Shown here one piece after another: positions 8,900 through 17,140 of a DNA stretch of 64,000 nucleotides. The position numbers were made by a program, and so were the translations under genes. The notes beneath the pieces are model-generated. The model did not search any database and had not been told where the DNA came from. It saw only the letters and a list, made by a program, of their open reading frames with translations. Numbering within the stretch: position 1 is the first letter of the stretch; each line of letters opens with the position of its first letter. The stretch comes from Saccharospirillum sp. MSK14-1 (GTDB lineage: Bacteria > Pseudomonadota > Gammaproteobacteria > Pseudomonadales > Natronospirillaceae), in the NCBI RefSeq assembly GCF_003054965.1, contig NZ_MIES01000006.1:124001-188000 (forward strand). Direction: 5' to 3'.

Positions 8900-10189
8900 A
8901 TGTCTGTCGTAGGCCCTGAAACCGAAACCGCCCTGCCCGATGACTGGGGAAGCCCCCAGTGGTGGGCTTTGCTGGAGGAAGTCGGCACACCCTGGGTGGA
9001 AAAGCTGTCCGCAACCGATGCGAAAGTGAGCTTTTTTTGGCGCGATCCCGAAGGTGGTCCGGAGCGTTCGAGCACGCGAACGGTGCTGATTGACGTCAAT
9101 GCGGTCACCGACCATCACAGTGTCGAGCCCGCCGTCATGCGGCGTTATCAGGCAACCGATGTCTGGGTCTGGCAAACGGTCTTACCGCTCGACTGGCGCG
9201 GCAGCTATGTCTTTGCGCCTCACCGCAGTGACCTGACGGTTCCCGATTATCAAGGCAGCCGCCACGAAAAACGCCTGCAACATCGCCGCTGGTGGCTCGA
9301 TAAAATCACCCGTACCGGTCGGGCCGACCCACTCAATCACTGGCCCAGCCACCTCAGTAGCTGGGGCGTTCAGCACTCCGCGCTGCACATGCCAAAGGCA
9401 CTGCCACAACCGGACTGGCAGGCATTCGATTGCGCTCAGGCTGTCACCCCGGCCGAGTCGCAGTGGCAACAACAACGCTGGCACAGCCAACGCCTGGGGA
9501 ACGAACGATCCATCTGGATTTACGATACCGGTGGCAATGAGGAGCGTCCGTTAGTGCTGTTACTGGACGGACAGCACTGGGCCAACCATTTCCCTGTTTA
9601 TTCAGCGCTGTCATCGGCAACTGCAGTGGGGAAAATACCCGCCGCTCTCTATGTGTTAATCGACTCCATCGACCTTGAACAACGCCAAAACGATCTCGGT
9701 TGCAGCGAGGCATTCTGGCTGGCTATTCAGGAAGAATTACTGCCAAAAATCCAAGCCGATTATTCATTCACATCGCGGCCGGAACGAACGGTTGTTTGTG
9801 GTCAGAGCTTAGGTGGGTTGTCCGCGCTTTATGCCAACCTGCGCTGGCCCGAACGCTTTGGTGCTGCGCTTGCTCAGTCGCCGTCGTTGTGGTGGCCTGA
9901 CCGTGATTGGGTCGCGCCCGATTTTGGCGAACCGCGTCGTCGCCAAGCGGGCGCCACCGGTTGGCTGACCGAACAAACGCGGCTACAACCATCGACCGGT
10001 CGCATCTTTATGGAAGTCGGAACGGGCGAAGCCAGCATGGTCGATTTGCTCGACAGTCACACCCAGGCATTAGTGGATTGTGGCTATGAAGTTCACTCAA
10101 GACACTACGCGGGGGGGCATGACTGGCTGTGCTGGCGTGGTGGCATCATCGATGGACTCATCCAGCTTATCGGGGAAGAGGCACCATAA
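8900..10189 (+). CDS. Enterochelin esterase (Fes-like), siderophore hydrolase
   Basis: Cytoplasmic or periplasmic serine hydrolase that would cut an imported ferric tri-ester siderophore to release iron. The ATG at 8900 with AGGA upstream gives 429 residues; the earlier ATG at 8861 lacks a ribosome-binding site and overlaps the promoter region. The N-terminal domain (VSFFWRDPEGG, then WVWQTVLPLDWRGSYVF) matches the Fes N-terminal beta-sandwich. The alpha/beta hydrolase part has the nucleophile elbow VVCGQSLGGLSALY and a C-terminal histidine in HYAGGHDWLCWRGG. No secretion signal is evident. It is divergent from the TonB receptor and shares its Fur box. Confidence 0.88.
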   Translation: MSVVGPETETALPDDWGSPQWWALLEEVGTPWVEKLSATDAKVSFFWRDPEGGPERSSTRTVLIDVNAVTDHHSVEPAVMRRYQATDVWVWQTVLPLDWRGSYVFAPHRSDLTVPDYQGSRHEKRLQHRRWWLDKITRTGRADPLNHWPSHLSSWGVQHSALHMPKALPQPDWQAFDCAQAVTPAESQWQQQRWHSQRLGNERSIWIYDTGGNEERPLVLLLDGQHWANHFPVYSALSSATAVGKIPAALYVLIDSIDLEQRQNDLGCSEAFWLAIQEELLPKIQADYSFTSRPERTVVCGQSLGGLSALYANLRWPERFGAALAQSPSLWWPDRDWVAPDFGEPRRRQAGATGWLTEQTRLQPSTGRIFMEVGTGEASMVDLLDSHTQALVDCGYEVHSRHYAGGHDWLCWRGGIIDGLIQLIGEEAP

Positions 10190-10190
10190 A

Positions 10191-10227
10191 AAAATGGCCG
10201 AATAACGAGCGGTTTCGTTATTCGGCC
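10191..10227 (-). terminator. Terminator of the mini-lipoprotein gene
   Basis: Perfect 13-bp stem GGCCGAATAACGA (10196-10208) and TCGTTATTCGGCC (10215-10227), loop GCGGTT. On the minus strand it is followed by an A-TTTTTTT-A tract; on the plus strand no U-run follows, so it chiefly ends minus-strand transcription. Confidence 0.85.
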
Positions 10228-10234
10228 GGACGAC

Positions 10235-10396
10235 TCACATGTCGTCGTCTTTCATCATATCGTCTTTCATCATCTCGCTGTCTTTCATATCGTCGTCCAT
10301 CATGTGATCGTCCGATCCCATGCTGGAACAACCCGCGATTCCCAGAACAGCAATAAAAGCAACAACAGGCAGACTCAGCAGTTTGAATTGACTCAT
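10235..10396 (-). CDS. Met/Asp-rich mini-lipoprotein
   Basis: A 53-residue product starting at the ATG at 10396, which has a GGAG site nine bases upstream. Residues 1-22 form a lipoprotein signal with lipobox IAGC, so the mature protein is only about 32 residues. The mature part is an almost pure Met/Asp/Lys low-complexity tail: HMMDDDMKDSEMMKDDMMKDDDM. Such Met/Asp clusters can bind metal ions, and the gene lies next to iron-acquisition genes, but no family is recognised. It has its own terminator and probably its own promoter. Metal handling or a structural outer-membrane peptide are both possible. Confidence 0.7.
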   Translation of the reverse strand: MSQFKLLSLPVVAFIAVLGIAGCSSMGSDDHMMDDDMKDSEMMKDDMMKDDDM

Positions 10397-10461
10397 GATC
10401 GTTATTCTCCATTGGCAATGAGTTGACCCAGCCACCATGGGTGCCCGGGTCAAGCTACGAC

Positions 10462-12114
10462 TCAGCGTTTGGAGAAAGGTTCCGTGCCGGTGTCGCGAAA
10501 GTCTTCCAGCGCACGGAAGGGCTCGTTTAACTGTTCGAAATCCGGCTCCAGATCAGCGTCAATGCTGTCGTCTTCCAGACGCGTCTGCGCCAGCGGCAGT
10601 GCAACTTCGAAAGCCACACCGCGCACATCCAGCGGAGTGAACACCAACTGCGATTCGCGTCGACGATTGTGCAGCTGAATCACCCAGGCCGGACGACCGG
10701 GGTTATCAGGATCAAGCCAGAGGGTTTTGCCGCTGCTGTCATCGAGTGTTAAGCGCTGCGGTTCACGGCGTCCTTGAACGGCCATTTCAATTTCGACAGC
10801 GCGATGGTCGAATTGCCAGTGGCGTTCTTTATCGGTGGCACCATCGGCCAACACAACCAACGGCAATTCATTTTCCAGCACCGTTTCAATCATATCCGTT
10901 ATGACTCGACCGTCTTTTAACGTCACCCGCAGTGACAACCGGCTGGCTTCGTTCACGGTATTGCGAATCCGCACCTGGCCTTCATAACCCTTGACGATTT
11001 CGCCGACAAAAAATAAGCCCAATCCTTTGCCGTGATGTTCCTGAACACGACGGGTTGAGTAACCCAGCTGGAAGACGCGTTGCTGGTCCTCTTCACTGAT
11101 CGGTGGGCCGCCATTAAACACACTGAGATGCGCACGTCCCTGGTGTTCGCTGAGCTTCACGGCAATGCGCCGATACTTATGGCGATAGGGTCGTTTGCCA
11201 CTGAAAAACTGGGCGTTTTTCAGCAGGTTTTCCAACATTAAAACCCAGTGGTTTTCGTTGCCCAATAAGGTACCGCACGGTTCTATTTCAAGGTGGAACT
11301 GACTGTCGTCACTCCACTGCAGTGGCAGGTCTTGTTGCAGCCGTTCCATAAAATCACCGGGGTTTTCAAGCATCGGCATCAAGGCTCTCTCCAGCGCGCG
11401 TTGCGGTGAAAAATCCGGCTGCAATGCCCAGGTCGAGGTGGCTTCGGCGTTCAGTTCACGCTGGTAATACTGCTCTTCAAATTCGCACAACTGATTGGCA
11501 ATGTGCAGCGCAATGTTGTCGGCCGTCGCCAAGTCGAGCAGGTCCCATAAATAGCGCAATTGCTCCAAGGCATCGCTGGTCATACGGCGGGCAAAATCGC
11601 CTTCGGGCAAGCCAGCGTAGGCGGCCTCTAATGCGCCCTGCACTTTATCGAAACTGATCACGCCGTTATGACGCACTTCAGCGGCGATGCTTTTAAAGTG
11701 CAGGAATTTTTCGTCGTATTCGATGTATTCCAGCAGCTTATCGCTGATAAATAATTTCAGCTTATCCGCCTGGCCGGCATGGGTATGGGCCTTGCGCTGC
11801 AACTGTTTGCGGCTGTCCCACAGCTGATTCATTTCATCACGCAGTCGCTCGCGTTCACGGCGATGTTTGATTTTATCGCGGCCGTAACGGTGCGCATCCC
11901 ACCACAGCAAAAGCGCGAAAAGAGCCATGGCGCACACTTTGTACGGCCAGTCAAAAACCGCATCGGATAAACCGTAGTAACCGGCGATGTTCGGTTCGGT
12001 CGCCATGAATAAATAGGTCACCAAAGCCAGCGCTGCGAAACTGCTGGGCCAACTGAAATGAATCTTCAGTTTGGCTTGATATGGCTGGTCGTTATTGGCG
12101 GTTTGCTTAGACAT
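10462..12114 (-). CDS. Membrane-anchored sensor histidine kinase-like protein
   Basis: Likely sensor partner of the upstream response regulator, 550 residues from the ATG at 12114 (GGAGG just upstream; overlap of eight bases with the regulator stop). Two N-terminal membrane helices (about residues 20-40 and 55-72) with almost no periplasmic loop, then a basic coiled coil. A candidate phosphoacceptor is the histidine in SIAAEVRHNGVISF. The GHKL ATPase is clear: N-box MLENLLKNAQFFSG, G1 VFNGGPPI, G2 HHGKGLGLFFVGEIVKGYEG. After the ATPase there is an unusual C-terminal domain of about 150 residues with no recognised motif. The signal is probably cytoplasmic or membrane-derived. Confidence 0.75.
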   Translation of the reverse strand: MSKQTANNDQPYQAKLKIHFSWPSSFAALALVTYLFMATEPNIAGYYGLSDAVFDWPYKVCAMALFALLLWWDAHRYGRDKIKHRRERERLRDEMNQLWDSRKQLQRKAHTHAGQADKLKLFISDKLLEYIEYDEKFLHFKSIAAEVRHNGVISFDKVQGALEAAYAGLPEGDFARRMTSDALEQLRYLWDLLDLATADNIALHIANQLCEFEEQYYQRELNAEATSTWALQPDFSPQRALERALMPMLENPGDFMERLQQDLPLQWSDDSQFHLEIEPCGTLLGNENHWVLMLENLLKNAQFFSGKRPYRHKYRRIAVKLSEHQGRAHLSVFNGGPPISEEDQQRVFQLGYSTRRVQEHHGKGLGLFFVGEIVKGYEGQVRIRNTVNEASRLSLRVTLKDGRVITDMIETVLENELPLVVLADGATDKERHWQFDHRAVEIEMAVQGRREPQRLTLDDSSGKTLWLDPDNPGRPAWVIQLHNRRRESQLVFTPLDVRGVAFEVALPLAQTRLEDDSIDADLEPDFEQLNEPFRALEDFRDTGTEPFSKR

Positions 12115-12901
12115 CCGGCCTCCAACAGTAGGATTCTTCATCGCCGAAGGTGACAATCCCCTGCCCCTGTCGACAGCGTTCGCTGAAGGCATTGGGCTGA
12201 GCTTCAGCCTGATCGAAAGCGCGTCTTAAGGTACGAATGTGCTGACGATAATTGGCGTAGGAAAAGCGCTCTGGATCGGCATCGAGCTTGTCGGCAATTT
12301 GCAGCGTCGACAAGGGACTGGGCGCCGCTTCTACCAGATAGCGCAGAATTTTGCGCGGTGTGGGCGCCAGCGGTCGGCGCGCATTGGTCGGGTTCATCAG
12401 CCGGGTGCCGTGCCAGAACACTTCCCAGGTGCGGGTATCGATACTCAGTGAGCCGCTGCGAATGGTGTCGTCATTGGCCGCTGTACCGGTAATGCTCTGA
12501 TGTTGCCGTTGGCGCAAAACCGCGCGAATGCGCCAGCATAAAACGGCTTCAACATTGCGCTGATGCTTGGCAATAAAATCCATGGTGCCGCTCTGCTCGA
12601 AGGCTTCCTGCTCAATATCCGTACCCGAATGCTCCGACAAATACAGCACCGGCAACCCGGGCCAGCGTTTGTGCAGCGCTCGCGAAACCTGCAATCCCGC
12701 CATGCTGTTGCCGCCCATATGGGCATCGAGCAAGGCGACATCCGGCGCTTGCCTAGCGCTGCGAATGTGCTGGCAAGCGGCTTCGGCGAACTTAAAGGTG
12801 GTGACTTCGGTTGGCTCGCCACCGAAGTCCGTCGCCTCAAGCACAGGCTTGAAGCGTTCTATCCAGTGACTTTGGTCTTCCACCCACAAAATGCTGGTCA
12901 T
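12107..12901 (-). CDS. Response regulator with winged-helix DNA-binding domain
   Basis: 264 residues. The N-terminal receiver starts SILWVEDQ and has the phosphoacceptor aspartate in DVALLDAHMGG and the switch region VLYLSEHSGTDIEQEAFEQSGTMDFIAKH. The C-terminal part (about 155-250) fits an OmpR/PhoB-type winged helix: SGSLSIDTRTWEVFWHG, LAPTPRKILRYLVEAAPSPLSTLQIADKL, ANYRQHIRTLRRAF. It is the first gene of a two-gene operon with the kinase-like gene. The receiver is slightly divergent, with MGGNS after the aspartate. Target genes are unknown. Confidence 0.85.
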   Translation of the reverse strand: MTSILWVEDQSHWIERFKPVLEATDFGGEPTEVTTFKFAEAACQHIRSARQAPDVALLDAHMGGNSMAGLQVSRALHKRWPGLPVLYLSEHSGTDIEQEAFEQSGTMDFIAKHQRNVEAVLCWRIRAVLRQRQHQSITGTAANDDTIRSGSLSIDTRTWEVFWHGTRLMNPTNARRPLAPTPRKILRYLVEAAPSPLSTLQIADKLDADPERFSYANYRQHIRTLRRAFDQAEAQPNAFSERCRQGQGIVTFGDEESYCWRPDV

Positions 12902-12975
12902 GATTGAGCTACTGCGATGACGGTTGGCGTCAGTCTAGCATTGTAAAGACGGCTCTGGCGTGAAGGAGTTAACGG

Positions 12976-13076
12976 ACGGGAGACGCTTAACGGGAGACGC
13001 TGGACGCCGGTTAGTGGTCAACCAGCTTCGCTGGTTGCGTAATAAGCGTCTTCCGTCTCCCGTCCAGCGTCTCCCG
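12976..13076. repeat. Palindromic GGGAGACGCT repeat cluster
   Basis: CGGGAGACGCTGGACG (12991-13006) has a perfect inverted copy CGTCCAGCGTCTCCCG (13061-13076). GACGGGAGACGCTT (12976-12989) has a 13-of-14 inverted copy at 13044-13057. Between them is a perfect small hairpin AACCAGC-ttc-GCTGGTT (13020-13036). The two long arms are interleaved, so alternative pairings are possible. It resembles REP-type intergenic repeats; no gene is seen here. Confidence 0.7.
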
Positions 13077-13130
13077 CCTCCCCTACTCACAAATTTTTCA
13101 CCAGCCTCCCCCACACTCCGCGTCGTACCA

Positions 13131-13397
13131 GGGAGCCTCTGAATAACTCTCCCGAGGCTCTGGCTTGTCCGAGGGACGCTGCCACAAGGCAAACTCATGC
13201 AGGAATGTCTAGACCTTTCAAATGAGTTTAACGCGGTGGCAGTGCTCCTCGGAAAGCCCCGGAGGGCGCGGCTAAAACGTCCTGCCCCGGTGTTGCACTT
13301 CTTGACAAGGGCTACGGCCATTGCGCTGCGAAGTGCGCCTAGTGGCAGAACGTTTTAGCTCGCGCAGAGCCCTGGGGGAGTTATTCAGAGGCTCCCT
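13131..13397. mobile_element. MITE-like element with 23-bp terminal inverted repeats
   Basis: The left end GGGAGCCTCTGAATAACTC (13131-13149) continuing TCCC and the right end GGGGGAGTTATTCAGAGGCTCCC, finishing at 13397, are inverted copies with one mismatch over 23 bases. A second internal inverted pair lies at about 13269-13286 (GCTAAAACGTCCTGCC) and 13342-13361 (GGCAGAACGTTTTAGC). The 267-bp unit has no convincing gene and no clear target duplication at its edges. It looks like a non-autonomous transposon relic or a long snap-back repeat. Confidence 0.55.
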
Positions 13398-13422
13398 CTA
13401 ACCCAACAAGAGGAAAGACGCC

Positions 13423-14895
13423 ATGTTCGAACAACTATTAACCGTCTGGTCCGATTCGGTCGCTATTTCAGCGGCCATCTGGCTGGTATTGCTGGTGACT
13501 GTTTTGTATCTGGGCCGCCAGCAGGCTCATCAACTGTTTACCACCTTGGGCCGCGCTGTTTATAGCGCCATGCGTCTGGCGGCCTTTTCGGTGCGTGGGT
13601 TGGAGAATCGCCTGATCACCCGCAACCGCGATGTGCTGATCGCCCAAGGCCGGGCGCAGGCGGAAAAAACCATTGAGCGCGAATTCAATCGCGTCAGCAC
13701 GTTGGTCGAGCGTGACCTGGGCGCCTACCCGAAACTGCATCGCAAAATCGCCGATGCGATCGAAAAAATTGAAGCCGATTATCAGGCGTCCACCCAGGCC
13801 GCGCCACTGCCACCGGCCTGGTCAGAAGTGGTGGAAACCATTGCCGCATTGCCGACCAACGGCGACCCGGCGATGAATAAGGTGCTCAACAACATCAAAG
13901 ACGCCATCGAAGAATCGCACCAGCAAACGCTGAAGGCGTATCAGAAGGCGACGCTGGAGCGTCATCGCCACTTGAGCACCATGCAACCGCAATGGCGCAC
14001 GTTGCAAAGTTCAATGGACAACGTGAAGAAGACGCTGGATGGCCTGGAAGAACGCACCCGCACCATCGATGGTCAGATGCAGCGCTACGAATCCATTCGC
14101 AAAGGTGAAGACGCTTCGGTGAATGCGCTGACGTCCTCGTCCATCACCCAGTTTTTAATCGCCGGTCTGGTACTGGTCATCGCGACCCTCGGCGGTTTGA
14201 TCAACTTCCAGCTGATCGCTCTGCCGATGTCCGAAATGGTCGGCGCCACCTCCACCATCGGTGCCATGCGCACCTCCGATATTGCCGCTCTGGTGATCAT
14301 TCTGGTGGAAATCGCCATGGGGCTGTTTTTGCTCGAATCGCTGCGCATTACCCATTTATTCCCGGTGATTCACTCCATGGACGACCGGCTGCGCCGCCGC
14401 ATGATCATCATTACGCTGACCATTCTGACCATTCTCGCCACCATCGAAGCGTCTCTCGCCTACATGCGCGACCTGCTGGCGCTCGACCGTTCTGCGCTGC
14501 AGCAATCGCTGTCCGGCGTTGCGGTGGTGGAAGCCCAGTTCCGCTGGATTCCGTCCATCGGCCAGATGGTAATGGGTTTCATCCTGCCATTCGCTCTCGC
14601 GTTCGTGGCCATTCCACTGGAGTCCTTTATCCATTCGCTGCGCACCGTAATGGGCATGGTGATGGTCGGCTTGCTGCGCACGCTGCGCGTGGCTCTTCGC
14701 CTGATTGGCAGCCTCGGTCGCTACGCCTGCCAGATCGTCATCAACCTGTACGACCTCGTCATCATGGTGCCGCTGGGCGTGGAGCGTCTGATCAAAGCCC
14801 GCCGAGCGGAACATCGCCCGGAAGACGACTGGGACGACGAACCCGCGCTGATCGAAAGCAAGCGCATCCGCAACCAATCCACCGCAGACGTTTGA
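13423..14895 (+). CDS. Polytopic membrane protein with cytoplasmic/periplasmic coiled coil
   Basis: 490 residues, family not recognised. Visible parts: a membrane helix at about 17-32, a helical region of about 200 residues rich in Glu/Lys/Arg/Gln (SSMDNVKKTLDGLEERTRTIDGQMQRYESI is a clear coiled coil), then at least four membrane helices (around 245-270, 285-305, 325-345, 385-410) and an amphipathic C-terminus with an acidic tail. Good Shine-Dalgarno (AGAGGAA). It is followed 11 bases later by a VWA-like lipoprotein, so the two probably act together in the envelope. The topology recalls scaffold or mechanosensor proteins, but I assign no function. Confidence 0.75.
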   Translation: MFEQLLTVWSDSVAISAAIWLVLLVTVLYLGRQQAHQLFTTLGRAVYSAMRLAAFSVRGLENRLITRNRDVLIAQGRAQAEKTIEREFNRVSTLVERDLGAYPKLHRKIADAIEKIEADYQASTQAAPLPPAWSEVVETIAALPTNGDPAMNKVLNNIKDAIEESHQQTLKAYQKATLERHRHLSTMQPQWRTLQSSMDNVKKTLDGLEERTRTIDGQMQRYESIRKGEDASVNALTSSSITQFLIAGLVLVIATLGGLINFQLIALPMSEMVGATSTIGAMRTSDIAALVIILVEIAMGLFLLESLRITHLFPVIHSMDDRLRRRMIIITLTILTILATIEASLAYMRDLLALDRSALQQSLSGVAVVEAQFRWIPSIGQMVMGFILPFALAFVAIPLESFIHSLRTVMGMVMVGLLRTLRVALRLIGSLGRYACQIVINLYDLVIMVPLGVERLIKARRAEHRPEDDWDDEPALIESKRIRNQSTADV

Positions 14896-14906
14896 GGAGA
14901 ATGACC

Positions 14907-15596
14907 ATGCGACTGCTGAACACACTGCACTCCCTGACAAAACGCGGCCGTCTGGCCGCCGCCAGCCTGGCCGTCACCGTGCTGCTGGCTGGCTGCGGCG
15001 AACCGCCGGTACAAAGCCGGGCCGTCTATATGTTGATGGACATTTCCGGCACCTACACCCAGCAGCTGGATAAAGCTGAGAAAATCATGAACTACCTGCT
15101 GGCCACGCTGAACACCGGCGATTCCCTGGCGCTGGCACGCATCGACAGCGCCAGCTTTAACGAAGAAGACATCATCGTTCAGGCGACATTCGATCCGCGC
15201 CCCAGTGCCGCCAACGAGCAAAAGCGCGCGTTTCAAAAACAGATGCACGACTTTATCGCCAGCGTGAACGGTGGCAGCGCCTACACCGATGTCACCGGCG
15301 GCGTCATTCAGGCGGTCGATTATCTGAACGAAACCGAAGCTGGCGAAAAATACCTGCTGGTGTTTTCCGACCTGGCCGAAGAACTGCCCGAAGGCCACAT
15401 CCGCGACTTTCCGATCGATGTTGCCGGTATTCAGGTGGTGGCGCTGAACGTCACCAAACTGAACCAGGACAACATTGACCCGCGCGATTATCAGCACCGG
15501 CTCGATGCCTGGCAGGAACGCGTTCAGGACGGCGGCGGTGAATGGCAGGTGCTGAACGACCTGGAACGGATGGATCGTGTGATCGCAATGAACTGA
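14907..15596 (+). CDS. VWA-like domain lipoprotein
   Basis: 229 residues from the ATG at 14907, chosen because GAGGAG lies seven bases upstream. An ATG at 14901 is too close to that site. Lipoprotein signal with lipobox LLAGC. The mature domain reads like a von Willebrand A/Rossmann fold: YMLMDISGTYTQQLDKAEKIMNYLL (DxSGT in place of the DxSxS MIDAS), LARIDSASFNEEDII, SAYTDVTGGVIQAVDYLN (the second metal-site Thr/Asp region) and KYLLVFSDLAEELP. It is likely co-transcribed with the preceding coiled-coil membrane protein and followed by a terminator. It may bind a partner protein in a metal-dependent way. Confidence 0.75.
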   Translation: MRLLNTLHSLTKRGRLAAASLAVTVLLAGCGEPPVQSRAVYMLMDISGTYTQQLDKAEKIMNYLLATLNTGDSLALARIDSASFNEEDIIVQATFDPRPSAANEQKRAFQKQMHDFIASVNGGSAYTDVTGGVIQAVDYLNETEAGEKYLLVFSDLAEELPEGHIRDFPIDVAGIQVVALNVTKLNQDNIDPRDYQHRLDAWQERVQDGGGEWQVLNDLERMDRVIAMN

Positions 15597-15624
15597 TTGT
15601 AAGGCGTCCTACTCTGCTTGCTTT

Positions 15625-15651
15625 ACCGGCCCTGAGTGGCCGGTTTTTTTT
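15625..15651 (+). terminator. Intrinsic terminator after the VWA lipoprotein
   Basis: Stem ACCGGCC (15625-15631) with GGCCGGT (15638-15644), loop CTGAGT, followed by eight T residues. Confidence 0.9.
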
Positions 15652-15675
15652 GCACACAAAGCCTGGGGTTATTGC

Positions 15676-15723
15676 TTGACAGCCCGTCATCCGCCACTTA
15701 ACTTAATGATAATAGTTATCATT
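15676..15723 (+). promoter_or_regulatory. Promoter and near-perfect Fur box of fagA-like gene
   Basis: TTGACA at 15676-15681 and TAACTT at 15699-15704 are 17 bp apart and form a plausible sigma-70 promoter. Immediately downstream is AATGATAATAGTTATCATT (15705-15723), a fully symmetric 19-bp Fur box. This is the strongest Fur site in the window. Confidence 0.85.
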
Positions 15724-15737
15724 ACAAGGAAGGCATC

Positions 15738-16097
15738 ATGACCCAGGCTGCCATCGCCCCTTCAGCGTTGCTGGCAAGAAAAATCCGCTTTGCCTCGGAA
15801 CCCGATAACCCCGAGCTGTTGCGCCACTGGCTCGATGCGCCCGTCCCGCATCGCTTGCAAAGCCAGGCGTCGCAACGTCACTACTACCGTCTGCAATATC
15901 AATTGCTGCGCGAAACCATCAGCGATGAGTTCGTCCCAGAAGACTGGCGTTGCCGCTGTCTGGAATCGATTTACCAGCCACTGCAACGATTGGAACAACT
16001 GGCGCAAAACAGTGCGGAAAAACGCGAAGTGCGTGACCTGTATTTCGAAGTGGCGATGATGAGCCGCTGCTGCCGACCGCCGCAAACCTTGCATTAA
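15738..16097 (+). CDS. FagA-like Fur-associated protein
   Basis: 119 residues. The pattern LLARKIRFASEPDNPELLRHWLD, then YYRLQYQLLRETISDEFVPEDWRCRCLESIYQPLQRLEQLA, agrees with my recollection of FagA of pseudomonads, a small protein encoded under Fur control with fumC and sodA. It is all-helical with a cysteine pair (WRCRC) and a second one (SRCC) near the C-terminus. The function of FagA is not established. Here fumC/sodA are absent and rlmJ follows. The strong Fur box and AGGAAGG ribosome-binding site support a real gene. A database search is needed to secure the family name. Confidence 0.65.
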   Translation: MTQAAIAPSALLARKIRFASEPDNPELLRHWLDAPVPHRLQSQASQRHYYRLQYQLLRETISDEFVPEDWRCRCLESIYQPLQRLEQLAQNSAEKREVRDLYFEVAMMSRCCRPPQTLH

Positions 16098-16169
16098 TTG
16101 TCCGCAACGCTGGCCGCCAGCGGCCCTTGCGCTTAGTATCCCGGCTTCATTGATACCGAAGCCGCTTTC

Positions 16170-16997
16170 ATGCTCAGTTACCGCCACGCCTTTCACGCCG
16201 GCAACCACGCCGACATGCTCAAACACCTGGTGCTGAGCCTGTGCGCCGACTATTTAACGCGCAAAGACAAACCGCTGGTTTATGTCGACACTCATGCCGG
16301 TGCTGGCGCTTATCGACTCAGCGCTGCCCAGGCGCAAAAGACCAAAGAGTTCGAAACCGGCATTGCCCGACTGCTGAAAGCCGACCGGGTTCCCGTCGAA
16401 GTGCAAGGGTTTCTGGATGTGCTCACGGGCACAGGTCTGGATTTGAACGAACTCTACCCGGGCTCGCCGACCATTGCTGCCAGCCAACTCAGTCCCGACC
16501 ATCGCCTGCAATTGTTCGAACTGCACCCCAACGATTTCCCGGCACTGGAGCGCCATTTCCACGGTGACCGCCGGGTGCGTTGCTATCAGCGCGATGGCTT
16601 TGAAGGCTTATTGTCGGCAATGCCGCCAAAAGAACGACGCGCGCTGGTATTGATCGACCCGCCTTACGAGCAGAAGTCCGATTACGATCAGGTGGCCGAT
16701 ACGCTGGCAACAGTGACGCGGAAATTCCAACCGGTGTGTGCGTTGGTCTGGTATCCCATCGTGCAACGCGAACGCAGCGACACTCTGGTACGCAAACTGA
16801 AGAAACTGAGTAAAAACTGGCTGCAGGCTGAGTTGAACGTCAGTGAAGACAGCAGCGGCTATGGTATGACGGGCTCGGGGATGTTCGTGCTGAATCCGCC
16901 GTATCTGCTGGCGGAACAGTTGCAGCGTTGCCTGCCGTGGCTCACCCGGCAATTGGCGCCGGAAGGGTTCTATCGGCTGGACAACAAAGCCGACTGA
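16170..16997 (+). CDS. rlmJ: 23S rRNA (adenine(2030)-N(6))-methyltransferase
   Basis: RlmJ methylates A2030 of 23S rRNA with S-adenosylmethionine. 275 residues, close to the usual 280. It starts MLSYRHAFHAGNHADMLKH, nearly the textbook N-terminus. Further motifs: the SAM-binding YVDTHAGAGAY and the N6-adenine catalytic motif LIDPPYEQ. Late motifs GYGMTGSGMFVLNPPY complete the fold. It is a housekeeping gene unrelated to iron and probably transcribed from its own promoter after fagA. Confidence 0.95.
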   Translation: MLSYRHAFHAGNHADMLKHLVLSLCADYLTRKDKPLVYVDTHAGAGAYRLSAAQAQKTKEFETGIARLLKADRVPVEVQGFLDVLTGTGLDLNELYPGSPTIAASQLSPDHRLQLFELHPNDFPALERHFHGDRRVRCYQRDGFEGLLSAMPPKERRALVLIDPPYEQKSDYDQVADTLATVTRKFQPVCALVWYPIVQRERSDTLVRKLKKLSKNWLQAELNVSEDSSGYGMTGSGMFVLNPPYLLAEQLQRCLPWLTRQLAPEGFYRLDNKAD

Positions 16998-17102
16998 TCA
17001 GAGGGCGTTGACCAGCTGCGGCCAAACCTGGGCCAGGGCGACCGAGGCGGTGAAGAGTGCGCTGACCAGCAGCAATGAGACAACTTTGATCTTGATATCC
17101 AT
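16998..17102 (-). CDS. Small single-helix membrane peptide (candidate)
   Basis: 34 residues from an ATG at 17102 with AAGGA nine bases upstream. Sequence features: basic start MDIKIKV, one hydrophobic helix of about 18 residues ending ALA, then a short polar/aromatic tail VWPQLVNAL. It could be a tiny secreted or membrane peptide. The stop abuts the rlmJ stop (convergent). It lies about 40 bases beyond the terminator of the Fur-controlled RNA, so it would be read only by read-through or from its own promoter. No family is recognised. Confidence 0.35.
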   Translation of the reverse strand: MDIKIKVVSLLLVSALFTASVALAQVWPQLVNAL

Positions 17103-17140
17103 CACGCAGTTCCTTGGCTTGACACTGAAAGACGACCGGT

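Noticed and set aside
14356-15497. Minus-strand frames over the membrane-protein/lipoprotein operon
   Set aside because: Complement shadows; the plus strand has lipobox, helices, ribosome-binding sites and a terminator.
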